Shown: positions 42,373 through 50,802, counted from the stretch's first letter. The stretch: DNA of 64,000 nucleotides from Salinibacillus xinjiangensis (GCF_009649735.1 NZ_WJNH01000002.1:372001-436000), one strand, 5' to 3'. Notes: generated by a model from the sequence alone, not told the origin. A program made the numbers and translations.

Positions 42373-42847
42373 GTGAATTCTCCCCTTTCCCTGGCTCACC
42401 TTTGCTATATTCGATTGTTCCCTGTTGATTTCCAACCCATGATTCACCATCTGTCCAGAATTCCTTTTTCCAAATCGGAACCATTTCCTTAATCCGCTCA
42501 ATTCCATGGCGTGATGCCTCATAGGATTCATGGCGATGAGGTGTAGATACAGCCACAATCACAGCGATATCAGAGATCTCCATTTTACCGATTCGATGCT
42601 GTATGGCTACGCGTGAACCTGGCCACTTAGCTTGGATTTCGTCACCAATTTTCCGAAGCATTTTTTCAGCCATCCCAACGTAAGCTTCATACTCCAAATG
42701 TTCGGTTTGCTTTTCCCCAGTCCATTCTCGCACAGTCCCCACAAATAAATTGATTGCTCCTGCCGAGGGGTTTGTTACGTGTTGCATCGCTTCATCAACC
42801 GATAATCTCTCATTTGTCACCACAAAAGGTTTTTGTAATATTGACAT
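42365..42847 (-). CDS. moaE: Molybdopterin synthase catalytic subunit MoaE
   Basis: This 160-residue protein has MoaE hallmarks: G-A-I-N-L-F-V-G-T-V-R-E-W-T near residue 30, L-E-Y-E-A-Y near 50, I-Q-H-R-I-G near 82 and H-R-H-E-S near 103, with the Lys pair of the active site near K-K-E-F-W. With MoaD it adds two sulfurs to cPMP to make molybdopterin. AGGAGGGAGGG stands upstream. It follows mobB by about 23 bp. Confidence 0.95.
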   Translation of the reverse strand: MSILQKPFVVTNERLSVDEAMQHVTNPSAGAINLFVGTVREWTGEKQTEHLEYEAYVGMAEKMLRKIGDEIQAKWPGSRVAIQHRIGKMEISDIAVIVAVSTPHRHESYEASRHGIERIKEMVPIWKKEFWTDGESWVGNQQGTIEYSKGEPGKGENSHD

Positions 42848-42870
42848 GTAGTACCCTCCCTCCTTTTTCG

Positions 42871-43347
42871 TTATAAATTTTTCTTTATAAAATGGAAAAG
42901 TTCTTCATGTGCTTGAATCTCAAAAACAGGCTTTTCTGTTGGAAGATTTGAGATCCAGGACATATAACAAACTACATTTTCTAGATTTTGCAGCAAGTGA
43001 AAGTCATCCTCACTTCTAATTAACACAACTTTAGGATATCGTTCTTGCTTGAATCCTTCCACTAAAACGATATCAACTCCAGTCATTTGCTTGGTTATTT
43101 GTGATAAAGCCTTAGGTCTTTGCTCTAAAATAGCTGATTGATATGGAGAGGTTATGGCTGTGATTTCAGCTCCCGCCTCTCGATGTCGCCAGCTGTCTGT
43201 ATGTGGATTGTCAATGTCAAAGTCATGGGCATCATGTTTAACCGAACCAACCTTATAGCCTATTTGTGAAAAGTACTTTATAAGGTGTTCCACTAAGGTG
43301 GTTTTGCCTACATTTTTAAAACCGACAACTTGAATAATCCTAGTCAT
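42871..43347 (-). CDS. mobB: Molybdopterin-guanine dinucleotide synthesis protein MobB
   Basis: This 158-residue GTP-binding protein has a Walker A, G-F-K-N-V-G-K-T-T, near residue 8, then S-V-K-H-D-A-H-D-F-D-I-D and D-I-V-L-V-E-G-F-K. It assists MobA in making the guanine dinucleotide form of Moco. The ATG at 43347 overlaps the last 8 nt of mobA and has GGGTGA at 8-nt spacing, so it is preferred over the GTG at 43359. Confidence 0.93.
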   Translation of the reverse strand: MTRIIQVVGFKNVGKTTLVEHLIKYFSQIGYKVGSVKHDAHDFDIDNPHTDSWRHREAGAEITAITSPYQSAILEQRPKALSQITKQMTGVDIVLVEGFKQERYPKVVLIRSEDDFHLLQNLENVVCYMSWISNLPTEKPVFEIQAHEELFHFIKKNL

Positions 43348-43966
43348 AATATCGTTCACCCATTTTTTTCGCTTTCTCGTAATCTTCAGGTGTGTTCATA
43401 TTGTAAACAAATTGCAAAGGAATTTTCTTGGACTGAAAAAATGCTTCATTCGCCTCATAAAACCCAATATATTCAAACAATTCTCTCAATTTAAACTGTT
43501 GTTGATGTATCATATTTGTAATGTTACCGAGACATGCTTTATCATAAATACCGTGTAAGGGATGTAGATGATGATTGATGTATGGTACGACTACATCATA
43601 ATTTGATGATTCCTTAACATCAAGCATTTCTTTGGCGGCATACGGTGATACAAATGGCATATCACAGCCCACGACCCACAAGGAAGTGCCTGTTGCCTTT
43701 AACATAGCAGCATGTATTCCACTAATTGGGCCATGACCTGGGATTTTATCACGCGTACATTGAATATTATCTGTAAGAAAGGGATGGTATCTTTTAGGCT
43801 GATTGGTAACCAGTATAATTTCAATTGCTAGCTTATTTATTTGTTCTATTTGGCGTTCCAAAATGGTCTTTTCACCTAAGGTTAATAACGCTTTATCGGA
43901 TCCGCCCATTCTACGATTTTTTCCACCAGCTAAGATTACACCGGTTAGGGAAGTATTCACATCCAT
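43340..43966 (-). CDS. mobA: Molybdenum cofactor guanylyltransferase MobA
   Basis: This 208-residue protein has L-A-G-G-K-N-R-R-M-G-G-S-D-K-A near residue 11, the GTP-binding loop, G-P-I-S-G-I near 81 and V-V-G-C-D-M-P-F near 99 with the metal-binding Asp. It attaches GMP to Mo-molybdopterin for enzymes of the DMSO reductase family such as nitrate reductase or formate dehydrogenase. The ATG at 43966 has AAAGGA before it; 43996 lacks a site. First gene of the five-gene Moco operon, driven by the promoter at 44008-44036. Confidence 0.93.
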   Translation of the reverse strand: MDVNTSLTGVILAGGKNRRMGGSDKALLTLGEKTILERQIEQINKLAIEIILVTNQPKRYHPFLTDNIQCTRDKIPGHGPISGIHAAMLKATGTSLWVVGCDMPFVSPYAAKEMLDVKESSNYDVVVPYINHHLHPLHGIYDKACLGNITNMIHQQQFKLRELFEYIGFYEANEAFFQSKKIPLQFVYNMNTPEDYEKAKKMGERYYD

Positions 43967-43999
43967 AATTAATTTTCCTTTATTTCTTATTCTCATAGC

Positions 44000-44087
44000 T
44001 TCAGTACAGTATCACAAAGTAAGCCTGGGAAGTCAACGCAAAAATATGACAAAATTCGTAACAAACGTTGATTTGATGGGCTTGATG
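44000..44087 (-). promoter_or_regulatory. Moco-block promoter region, copy B (upstream of mobA)
   Basis: On the minus strand: the 17-mer TCAACGTTTGTTACGAA (44071-44055), an 18-nt gap, -35 TTGACT (44036-44031), a 17-nt spacer and -10 GATACT (44013-44008), with mobA beginning at 43966. The layout is identical to copy A at 36026-36115, with no gaps over about 88 bp. Confidence 0.78.
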
Positions 44088-44121
44088 ACGATTCTGTGAC
44101 AAAGGAATGGTTTTCGTATCT

Positions 44122-44366
44122 ATGGAGGAGGAAGTAATTGGCAAAACTCCTCGGGTTCTTCACTCTGGAAAACACGATAAAGAATTTTACGACAAGATGT
44201 GGGACTCCATCAACGAAAAAGGCTTTTGGAAAGGCGAAATTTGGAATAAACGTAAAATGGAGAGTTATATAAGGAATGACTGACAATCAGTGAAATTGAG
44301 AGTGAATCCGGTGATGACCCATTTTACGCAGGAATGTTTACTGAGATTACAGATGTTGAGAAATAA
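44122..44366 (+). pseudogene. PAS-domain remnant of a sensory/GGDEF-type protein
   Basis: The frame from 44122 reads T-P-R-V-L-H-S-G-K-H-D-K-E-F-Y, then M-W-D-S-I-N-E-K-G-F-W-K-G-E-I-W-N-K-R-K, the end of a PAS domain as found in bacterial diguanylate cyclase/phosphodiesterase proteins. It then shifts frame and continues L-T-I-S-E-I, finally F-Y-A-G-M-F-T-E-I-T-D-V-E-K and a stop. Both ends of the parent gene are gone. It lies between the mobA promoter and the DUF5658 gene. Confidence 0.7.
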
Positions 44367-44378
44367 ATGTTTTTGGAC

Positions 44379-44672
44379 TTAAATAAATGTCCGTATCCAA
44401 ATCACATGTGTTCCGAGTATGCCCAGGTACAGCATTACTGTGGTTGCATATAACCAGCGCCATTTAAGAACAGACACTTTAGGTAAACGGTGAGCAAGTA
44501 TCAGTAAGAGAATGGATAAGGCTAATTTAACAAAGATGAAATACAAGGGGTTGGCATGCCACAAATAACGCATCAAAGGGTTAGCCTCCCCTGTAATGCC
44601 AAATCCAAGGGAAATAGTTGTTAAAACTAAGTCCATAAGATTTAAAATGGCAATGGTATATAAATAAAACAT
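44379..44672 (-). CDS. DUF5658-like small membrane protein
   Basis: This 97-residue protein has three to four membrane helices. It starts Y-L-Y-T-I-A-I-L-N-L-M-D-L-V-L-T and contains G-E-A-N-P-L-M, a pattern I associate with DUF5658. AGAGGTG is its ribosome site, but that stretch is also the 3' arm of a 12-bp hairpin that ends in a T run right before the ATG (see 44680-44775), so expression may be controlled at the RNA level. Function unknown. Confidence 0.72.
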   Translation of the reverse strand: MFYLYTIAILNLMDLVLTTISLGFGITGEANPLMRYLWHANPLYFIFVKLALSILLLILAHRLPKVSVLKWRWLYATTVMLYLGILGTHVIWIRTFI

Positions 44673-44679
44673 AAAAAAA

Positions 44680-44775
44680 CACCTCTTGTTCGGTCAGTAG
44701 TACAGAAAACTCTTTAACCATTCTTGGTAAAAGATGTTAACCCTAAACCTACTACTAACCTATGAACAAGAGGTG
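44680..44775 (-). promoter_or_regulatory. Leader hairpin that covers the ribosome site of the DUF5658 gene
   Basis: On the minus strand CACCTCTTGTTC (44775-44764) pairs perfectly with GAACAAGAGGTG (44691-44680); the latter contains the ribosome site AGAGGTG. Seven T follow, then the ATG at 44672. It can act as a terminator or block translation initiation. The about 72-nt loop has a weak inner hairpin (TTTACCA / TGGTTAAA) that might allow an alternative fold. Confidence 0.6.
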
Positions 44776-44780
44776 ATATT

Positions 44781-44835
44781 CTTTACCACTCTAAAGCAAC
44801 GAGGGACTGTCCCCCGTTGCTTTAATGTGTTAAAG
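44781..44835. repeat. GGGACTGTCCC palindromic element, copy 2
   Basis: Arms CTTTACCAC-CTAAAGCAACG and CGTTGCTTTAATG-GTTAAAG flank the core GGGACTGTCCC. It lies between the leader hairpin above and the 3' end of ridA, with the same outer layout as copies 1 and 3. Confidence 0.78.
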
Positions 44836-44837
44836 TG

Positions 44838-45215
44838 TTAGTTCCCTTTATAGGCGATTGCGTCAATTTCGACGAGGACATCCTTTGGAAGTCGACTTAC
44901 TTCTACCGTTGCTCTCGCTGGGTAAGGTTCCGTCAGAAATTTTGCATAGGTTTCGTTGATGATAGGAAAATCGTCCATTGACGTTGTGTATATCGTGAAC
45001 TTCACAACATCAGAGAAGGTTAGATTGACTTCCTTTAAAATGGCCTCTAAATTTTTCATTACTTGTTCAGTTTGTGCAACAATACCAGCCGCAATTTCAT
45101 TGGTTTCCGGATTGATTGCTATTTGTCCTGAGACGTATAGAAAATCGCCTGCTTCAACAGCCTGTGAATAAGGGCCAATAGCTTGTGGTGCTGCATTTGT
45201 TTGAATGGTTCGCAT
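44838..45215 (-). CDS. ridA: RidA family reactive-intermediate deaminase
   Basis: This 125-residue protein has the RidA signature: A-P-Q-A-I-G-P-Y-S-Q-A near residue 8, F-L-Y-V-S-G-Q-I near 25 and the C-terminal P-A-R-A-T-V-E-V-S-R-L-P with the substrate-binding Arg. It hydrolyses reactive enamines and imines from PLP enzymes. AGGAGG lies 7 nt before the ATG at 45215 (another ATG at 45218 is adjacent). Single gene. Confidence 0.93.
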   Translation of the reverse strand: MRTIQTNAAPQAIGPYSQAVEAGDFLYVSGQIAINPETNEIAAGIVAQTEQVMKNLEAILKEVNLTFSDVVKFTIYTTSMDDFPIINETYAKFLTEPYPARATVEVSRLPKDVLVEIDAIAYKGN

Positions 45216-45336
45216 CATTTCTCCTCCTAAACATTTCTTTAAACCTATTTATACCTTGTCTATCTCTATTTGTGAACCCTTTTAAATTGATTTTCTATAT
45301 TTCGTTGCGAAAGTGGTATAAAATCATACTCTATAA

Positions 45337-46197
45337 CTAATGCTCTTTCCCATCCACATACCGACCGTAATCAGGTATAGCAATCGTATCAAACTGGTCT
45401 ACTAGGTGCTCTAATCCTTCCATTAAATCAGCTCCTTTCATAGGGTGTCCATGCCCCGTTAGAGCTAAATTTGGTTTTAGTGCCGCCAGTTTTTTTACTG
45501 AATCCCATGCACCTTGCCAATCTGTAGTCAAATAACGTGGCGGTCCATTCACCTCTGTCTCTTGTACCATAACTTTAAAAAGGGAATCTTGCTTAACGGT
45601 TATAAAAGCATCGCCAACCAGTAAAGACCCATCCTCTTCTCGATAAAACGATACATGGCCAGGAGTGTGACCAGGTGTATGTACCCATTTCCACCCTTCC
45701 ATTCCTGGTACTGTACCATCATCAGGCAAGGATTGAACGTGGTTACCCAGGTTCACAGGTTCATTGGGGAAATAGGGTGACATTTTGGCAACCATCCCTC
45801 CCTCAACGGTTAGGTCGGGATCTGGATAACTTTTTTGTCCCGTTAAATAAGGGAGCTCTAGCTCGTGAGCATAGACTGGTACATCCCAGTGCTCTACTAG
45901 CTCTATAATTGCTCCAACATGGTCGAAGTGACCATGTGTTAAAACAATTGACTTAGGTGCACGATCTGAGCCAAATCTTTTTTCCACTTCTTGTATAATA
46001 TCATCGGAGGAGCCTGGCATACCCGCATCTACTAATGTCCATTCCTCATCTTTTTCTGGATTACCTAAAAAAGCTACATTCACAACCTGAATCGGAAAAC
46101 AATAAATATCTGGTGCGACTGCTTGTCCAATTCCACTAGAAACGGATGTAACTGGTATAAAGCGATGGTCATCACTATGCTCCATATGATCCTTCAT
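45337..46197 (-). CDS. MBL-fold metallo-hydrolase
   Basis: This 286-residue protein has the metallo-beta-lactamase motif T-H-G-H-F-D-H-V-G-A, then H-T-P-G-H-T-P-G-H-V and L-V-G-D-A-F, and a final T-G-H-G-H-P, all metal ligands of the two-zinc centre. It is probably cytosolic. Members hydrolyse thioesters, lactones or glyoxalase intermediates; the exact reaction is open. AAGGAGG stands before the ATG. Single gene. Confidence 0.86.
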   Translation of the reverse strand: MKDHMEHSDDHRFIPVTSVSSGIGQAVAPDIYCFPIQVVNVAFLGNPEKDEEWTLVDAGMPGSSDDIIQEVEKRFGSDRAPKSIVLTHGHFDHVGAIIELVEHWDVPVYAHELELPYLTGQKSYPDPDLTVEGGMVAKMSPYFPNEPVNLGNHVQSLPDDGTVPGMEGWKWVHTPGHTPGHVSFYREEDGSLLVGDAFITVKQDSLFKVMVQETEVNGPPRYLTTDWQGAWDSVKKLAALKPNLALTGHGHPMKGADLMEGLEHLVDQFDTIAIPDYGRYVDGKEH

Positions 46198-46266
46198 TTC
46201 GAAACCTCCTTGTCATAATCATCTATAATTTTCCACTCTATTTAAGAAATATGTAATGGCCACGTC

Positions 46267-46893
46267 CTAAAACATCATCGCCCATGTTTTAGGTCCGACC
46301 AACCCATCAACCTTTAATCCATGTCTCCTTTGATATTTCTTAACTGCTTTTTCAGTTACAGGGCCAAAAATACCATCTGGCGTGACGCTTACAGCTCGCT
46401 GTATTCTCTGAACGTCCTTCCCTTCACTTCCTACTTGAATTAAATAACCTGGATAAGGTACGATTGAATTTTCCCGCTGCGGAACAGTAGAAGGATGATT
46501 GCTAATATAAATGAGTGGATTCACAGCATTCGTCTTTCTTACATCCCAAACTCCTTTATGAAGTTCAAAATGCAAATGCTGTCCTGTAGAATTACCCGTA
46601 TTGCCCATAAAGCCAAGTCTTTGGCCTTGATTAACTACTTGCCCCAACATAACGAAACGGTTTCGTAAATGCGCATACACGCTCTCGTAAATTTCACCTT
46701 GTAGGTTATGCTGTAGAAATACGACATGCCCATAGCTGTTAGAATAATACGATTTTACAACCGTGCCATCTGCTGCAGCCACCACCTCTACTAAACCACT
46801 TTTGGCAATATCAAGCCCATGATGATTAGATCGATGTCTTGAACGAAAACCACTTGTGAACTGACCCTCAGCCGGCCTAATAAAATGTACCAT
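46267..46893 (-). CDS. M23 peptidase with C-terminal peptidoglycan-binding domain, no signal peptide
   Basis: This 208-residue protein starts M-V-H-F-I-R-P-A-E-G-Q at 46893, with GAGGTG 7 nt upstream. The M23 domain (about 5-125) keeps its zinc ligands in H-H-G-L-D and H-L-H-F-E. A PG_binding_1 domain (about 150-208) has G-K-D-V-Q-R-I-Q and D-G-I-F-G-P-V-T. Unlike usual wall hydrolases it has no signal peptide, so it may be released by lysis, act in the spore or mother cell, or descend from a phage lysin. Confidence 0.87.
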   Translation of the reverse strand: MVHFIRPAEGQFTSGFRSRHRSNHHGLDIAKSGLVEVVAAADGTVVKSYYSNSYGHVVFLQHNLQGEIYESVYAHLRNRFVMLGQVVNQGQRLGFMGNTGNSTGQHLHFELHKGVWDVRKTNAVNPLIYISNHPSTVPQRENSIVPYPGYLIQVGSEGKDVQRIQRAVSVTPDGIFGPVTEKAVKKYQRRHGLKVDGLVGPKTWAMMF

Positions 46894-46969
46894 CAACAAA
46901 CACCTCATTTTCTCGAAAATTTTTAACTCATAACTATAATCGAGAAAAACCCCCAAAAGGTGTCTAACA

Positions 46970-47024
46970 CTTTACCCCTTTAAAGCAGCTGGGGACTGTC
47001 CCCTATTGCTTTAAAGCGATAAAG
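46970..47024. repeat. GGGACTGTCCC palindromic element, copy 3
   Basis: CTTTACC-CTTTAAAGCAGC and TTGCTTTAAAG-GATAAAG flank the core GGGGACTGTCCCC. The inner stem CTTTAAAGCA / TGCTTTAAAG is perfect over 10 bp. It lies between the M23 gene start and the terminator of the AbrB-like gene. Confidence 0.8.
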
Positions 47025-47030
47025 TGGATT

Positions 47031-47065
47031 GCAAAAAAATAAACAGGAAGCTTTTCTTCCTGTTT
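47031..47065 (-). terminator. Terminator of the AbrB-like gene
   Basis: AAACAGGAAG (47041-47050) pairs with CTTCCTGTTT (47056-47065) and, on the minus strand, is followed by a T run. Confidence 0.88.
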
Positions 47066-47085
47066 AGATGTTTTGATATTGTTTC

Positions 47086-47352
47086 TTAAACTTCCTGAGG
47101 TTGGCTTAATTGTTGTATCTCTTCGGCACATTCGTGACATACTTTTTTCCCTTTGATTTCAACCGTATCCTTAACGTTGCTACAAATAACGCAAGAATCT
47201 TGAGACCTAAACTTTTTCAAAACAATCATATCATCATCCACAAAAATTTCGATGGGATCTTTTATATTGATGTCCATCGTACGTCGAAGTTCTATCGGAA
47301 TGACAATTCGGCCTAACTCATCTACCTTTCTTACTAATCCTGAAGCTTTCAT
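47086..47352 (-). CDS. AbrB-family transition-state regulator with a Cys4 tail
   Basis: This 88-residue protein has the AbrB DNA-binding domain at residues 5-48: G-L-V-R-K-V-D-E-L-G-R-I-V-I-P-I-E-L-R-R-T. The C-terminal half differs from AbrB/Abh of B. subtilis: Cys54-x2-Cys57 and Cys72-x2-Cys75 form what looks like a zinc ribbon, which may serve dimer assembly or sensing. It would bind A/T-rich promoters in the growth-to-stationary shift. AGGAGG precedes the ATG. Targets cannot be inferred from sequence. Confidence 0.88.
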   Translation of the reverse strand: MKASGLVRKVDELGRIVIPIELRRTMDINIKDPIEIFVDDDMIVLKKFRSQDSCVICSNVKDTVEIKGKKVCHECAEEIQQLSQPQEV

Positions 47353-47515
47353 ATGTAAATCCTCCTGTTCCTAAATTTTGGTTTAAACCTCTATACCCCA
47401 ATTCGCTTGTCTATAAACACAATCATTTACATATTCTATCAAATTAATGGTAAATTTCTAGTTAAAAGACTGAATTTTTTGTATTTTGAGTCATATTAAC
47501 TAATTCAAGGTATGA

Positions 47516-47563
47516 AAAAAGGTGGATATATCAAATACTATTCGATACATCCACCCATTTTTT
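47516..47563 (-). terminator. Terminator of the YyaL-like gene
   Basis: GGTGGAT and ATCCACC pair with an inner TATC / GATA extension; the minus strand ends in a T run. Confidence 0.8.
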
Positions 47564-47614
47564 GTACTATCTTTATTTAAAAGTTGATTCTGTAGTAGAT
47601 AGTTCACTTTTTCG

Positions 47615-49678
47615 TTAACCGAAAATATTGCTTAACGCAACATCTATGTCCGTAGTCGGTCGTTGACATGCAAAATTTTCACACACATAAATAGTCGTTT
47701 GGCCCTCTATTTTTCGGTATTCCTTAGTGAATGGTGCTATGTTTCCTAATTGGTCCTCTGATTCACCCACCAGTACAGCAACATTAGGCAGAAAATGCTT
47801 TTGAATATGGATCAACAGCTCTTGACGCTGTTTATCGGTTCGATCTCCAAGAATCACAACTTCCTTACTTGTAAATTCCGTTAACAGCAAACTCTGCAAA
47901 AATTGTGTGCTTCCTGTTGCATAATCATTTACACTCTCCTGAAAGGTGTAATACATCTCCTCAACCTGCTCCAGCCATTCAGTATGCCCTGTTAAATACC
48001 CAAGCTTTGTCAAAATAAAAGCAGCTACACTATTCCCAGATGGAATCGCACCATCATAAATTTCCTTTTCTCTCGTAATCAACGATTCACTATCACTTCC
48101 ATAAAAGTAAAATCCACCATGTTCTTCATCCCAGAAAAGGTCAATCATTTCCTGGACCCAACTCTCGCTTTTATCCAAATACGATATATCATAGGTTGCC
48201 TCATAAAGCTCTACATGGGCCCACAACAAAAAGGCATAATCATCAATAAAAGCTTTATTCTGCACTTGTCCGTCACGATAGCGCACCATTAACCGGCCAT
48301 CTACTACGAGTTGCTGTTGAATAAAGGACAATGCCTTTTTCGCAGCTTTCAAATACTTATTTTCCCCATATACTTTACTAGCCTTAGCTAGGGCTGCAAT
48401 CATAAGAGCATTCCAAGCAGTCAAAACCTTATCATCTAAATGTGGGTAGACCCGCTTGGAACGCTCCTCAAACAGCTTTCCTCGAGCTTGCTCTAATTTA
48501 TCTTTCAACAATTCCAACGAAATAGAATGTTTTTCAGCAATCTCAGGAAGGTCCGTATCAATCAAGTTCGGTATGTTTTTCCCCTCAAAATTCCCATGTG
48601 AGGTAATCCCATACACTTCAGCAAAAAGCTCCCCTAAATCTTCACCTAGTACGTCAAAAACTTCTTCGTACTCCCATACGTAATATTTTCCTTCGACTCC
48701 TTCAGAATCAGCATCAATTGCCGAATAAAAAGCACCAGCGTCATTGGTCATTTCCCTCATCACAAATTCAATAATCTGCTCACTAATCTCTTTATAAAAT
48801 GGTTTCTTTGTTATTTGATAGCATTCAGTATAAGCCATTAAGAGCATGGCATTATCATAAAGCATTTTTTCAAAGTGAGGTACAAGCCATTTTTGATCTG
48901 TCGAGTAACGTGTAAACCCATACCCGATATGGTCATACAATCCACCATCTGCCATCGATTTAAGCGTCCGTTCAACCATTTGAAGAGCAGCAAGCTTTCC
49001 AGTTACATGATAGTACCTAAGTAAATACATCAAATTGTGTGGTGCTGGAAACTTTGGCGCACCTCCAAATCCACCATATTCTACATCAAGCATACGTCCA
49101 AGATTATGAAAGGCTCGATCCGTGACCTCTTTTGTTAGTCGTTTTTCCCCTTTTTTTACATATATCTTTTCTAGGGCATTTGTCACGCTTTCTGTCACCT
49201 CTGAAATATGTTCAGGGTCTTCCTTATATTTTTGATAGAGCTGTGTCACCACCTCTTTAAAGCCCGGACGACCGTATTTGCTTTCTTTCGGAAAATATGT
49301 ACCTGCATAAAACGGGACCAGATCAGGGGTTAAAAACACACTTAGAGGCCACCCACCTTGACCTGTCATCATCTGACAAACCTTCATATACACCGAGTCA
49401 ATATCCGGTCGTTCTTCTCGGTCTACTTTGATTGAAATAAATCGTTCATTCAAAAGCTGGGCCATCTCCTCATCTTCAAAGGATTCGTGGGCCATGACGT
49501 GACACCAATGGCAGGTACTATAGCCAATACTGAGAAAAATAGGCTTATTTTCCTTCCTCGCCTTTGCAAAAGCTTCCTGTCCCCATGGAAACCAATTTAC
49601 AGGGTTATACGCATGTTGAAGTAAGTAAGGACTTTTTTCATCAATTAAACGATTCGCAGCTCTTTGTTCACTAGACAT
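47615..49678 (-). CDS. Thioredoxin-fold DUF255 protein (YyaL/spermatogenesis-associated 20-like)
   Basis: This 687-residue protein begins with a thioredoxin-like DUF255 domain (about 5-165): K-S-P-Y-L-L-Q-H-A-x-N-P-V-x-W near residue 15 and C-H-W-C-H-V-M near 55. An (alpha/alpha)6 barrel follows, with [11 protein letters not shown] and [11 protein letters not shown], as in epimerase-like enzymes. It matches B. subtilis YyaL over its full length. The biochemical role is unknown; the N-terminal pair of Cys suggests redox activity. Single gene with its own terminator. Confidence 0.9.
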   Translation of the reverse strand: MSSEQRAANRLIDEKSPYLLQHAYNPVNWFPWGQEAFAKARKENKPIFLSIGYSTCHWCHVMAHESFEDEEMAQLLNERFISIKVDREERPDIDSVYMKVCQMMTGQGGWPLSVFLTPDLVPFYAGTYFPKESKYGRPGFKEVVTQLYQKYKEDPEHISEVTESVTNALEKIYVKKGEKRLTKEVTDRAFHNLGRMLDVEYGGFGGAPKFPAPHNLMYLLRYYHVTGKLAALQMVERTLKSMADGGLYDHIGYGFTRYSTDQKWLVPHFEKMLYDNAMLLMAYTECYQITKKPFYKEISEQIIEFVMREMTNDAGAFYSAIDADSEGVEGKYYVWEYEEVFDVLGEDLGELFAEVYGITSHGNFEGKNIPNLIDTDLPEIAEKHSISLELLKDKLEQARGKLFEERSKRVYPHLDDKVLTAWNALMIAALAKASKVYGENKYLKAAKKALSFIQQQLVVDGRLMVRYRDGQVQNKAFIDDYAFLLWAHVELYEATYDISYLDKSESWVQEMIDLFWDEEHGGFYFYGSDSESLITREKEIYDGAIPSGNSVAAFILTKLGYLTGHTEWLEQVEEMYYTFQESVNDYATGSTQFLQSLLLTEFTSKEVVILGDRTDKQRQELLIHIQKHFLPNVAVLVGESEDQLGNIAPFTKEYRKIEGQTTIYVCENFACQRPTTDIDVALSNIFG

Positions 49679-49724
49679 GGAGGTATCATCTCCTATTGAA
49701 TTTTACTTAAACATAAATAATAAT

Positions 49725-50750
49725 CTACTTGCTTTTTCTTCTCCCAAGGAAATACATTAAAATCGCCAACACAATGCCACCTATAATCCACACAATCGTA
49801 GGAATCCCGTTATCTATCTGCGCCTGTGGTTGATTCGGTTGTGTATTCTCAATATATTCTTCGACGTCCTGATTTTCTATGGTAAATGATTTTGATGAAG
49901 AGAACTCTTCTTCTCCCGCCGTTCCTTCTATAGATAATGTATACTTTCCATCCTCTAATGATTCGTACCCCCAAGAAATAGGGTATCGAATTTTTGATTT
50001 CGGTGCCATCATAAAATTTCCGAATTCACCGTTAAATAGTTCTTTCCCTTGGTCATCACTCACGACGTATGTTCCTACAATCTCCCTTTGTATATTATGG
50101 GTATCATTGATCATTTCTGTATATAATTGAGCATCCTCTGAAATAAAACCTACATCTCCTAAGGAAAATTTAAAAGGGCTTTTATTCGGAAGATTTAATC
50201 GGACAGGTATTGCATAAACCATTTCCGTGTTTATGATGAAATTCGCTGTTCCCTCTTTAAGTTCCTGTTGGTCTGTATCTTCTCCTAATGAAGAAAATAG
50301 TACGGCCCCTAATAAAACTTGTCCGTTTACATCAGGAACTTTTACATCGACTGGAACATCAACGAAACTTGTTGGGGGAATCGTTACCGTTTCTTGTACG
50401 TTAAGGTAATTCGCCATTTTTACAGCATCTTCCAGAAGTTCAGTATTCTCAGAATCCATTTCTGGTTCATATAAAATTCCGCCATTTGGATTGGAGTATG
50501 CATTGGCAACCTTTATGCCAACTGTAATCTCCTCGTTTGCATGATTGGAAACCCTCACTTCAACCGTTTGTTGATCCTTAGGGTTTACAGATAAATTGAA
50601 GTGATTTTTTGATTCAGGGTCCTGATTTTCTGGATATACAGGTTTAACGGTTATGGTTTGGTTTGAACTTTGAGCGTTAATATTTTCTGGAATGAATAAC
50701 ATACTGCAACTGAATAGGAATAGTAGTAGTAATTTCACTATATTTTTCAC
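49725..50750 (-). CDS. WxL-interacting protein (DUF916/DUF3324), membrane anchored
   Basis: This 341-residue protein has a signal peptide (about residues 4-27, ending I-N-A), a DUF916 immunoglobulin-like domain with V-S-V-N-P-type start F-N-L-S-V-N-P-K-D-Q-Q-T-V-E-V near residue 49, a DUF3324 part after about 175, and a C-terminal membrane helix (about 315-334) followed by G-R-R-K-S-K. Such proteins hold WxL proteins and peptidoglycan at the cell surface. The GTG at 50750 has AAGGGAAG at 7-nt spacing. It follows the WxL gene; the terminator between them allows unequal expression. Confidence 0.88.
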   Translation of the reverse strand: MKNIVKLLLLFLFSCSMLFIPENINAQSSNQTITVKPVYPENQDPESKNHFNLSVNPKDQQTVEVRVSNHANEEITVGIKVANAYSNPNGGILYEPEMDSENTELLEDAVKMANYLNVQETVTIPPTSFVDVPVDVKVPDVNGQVLLGAVLFSSLGEDTDQQELKEGTANFIINTEMVYAIPVRLNLPNKSPFKFSLGDVGFISEDAQLYTEMINDTHNIQREIVGTYVVSDDQGKELFNGEFGNFMMAPKSKIRYPISWGYESLEDGKYTLSIEGTAGEEEFSSSKSFTIENQDVEEYIENTQPNQPQAQIDNGIPTIVWIIGGIVLAILMYFLGRRKSK

Positions 50751-50802
50751 CTTTCCACTTCCCTTCCAAGGTTTATCTTTTCCAAGAGAAGAGGGTTTAT
50801 GA

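Noticed and set aside
43993-44286. Minus-strand open frame of 97 codons upstream of mobA
   Set aside because: It is the reverse shadow of the PAS remnant and the promoter region; no ribosome site.
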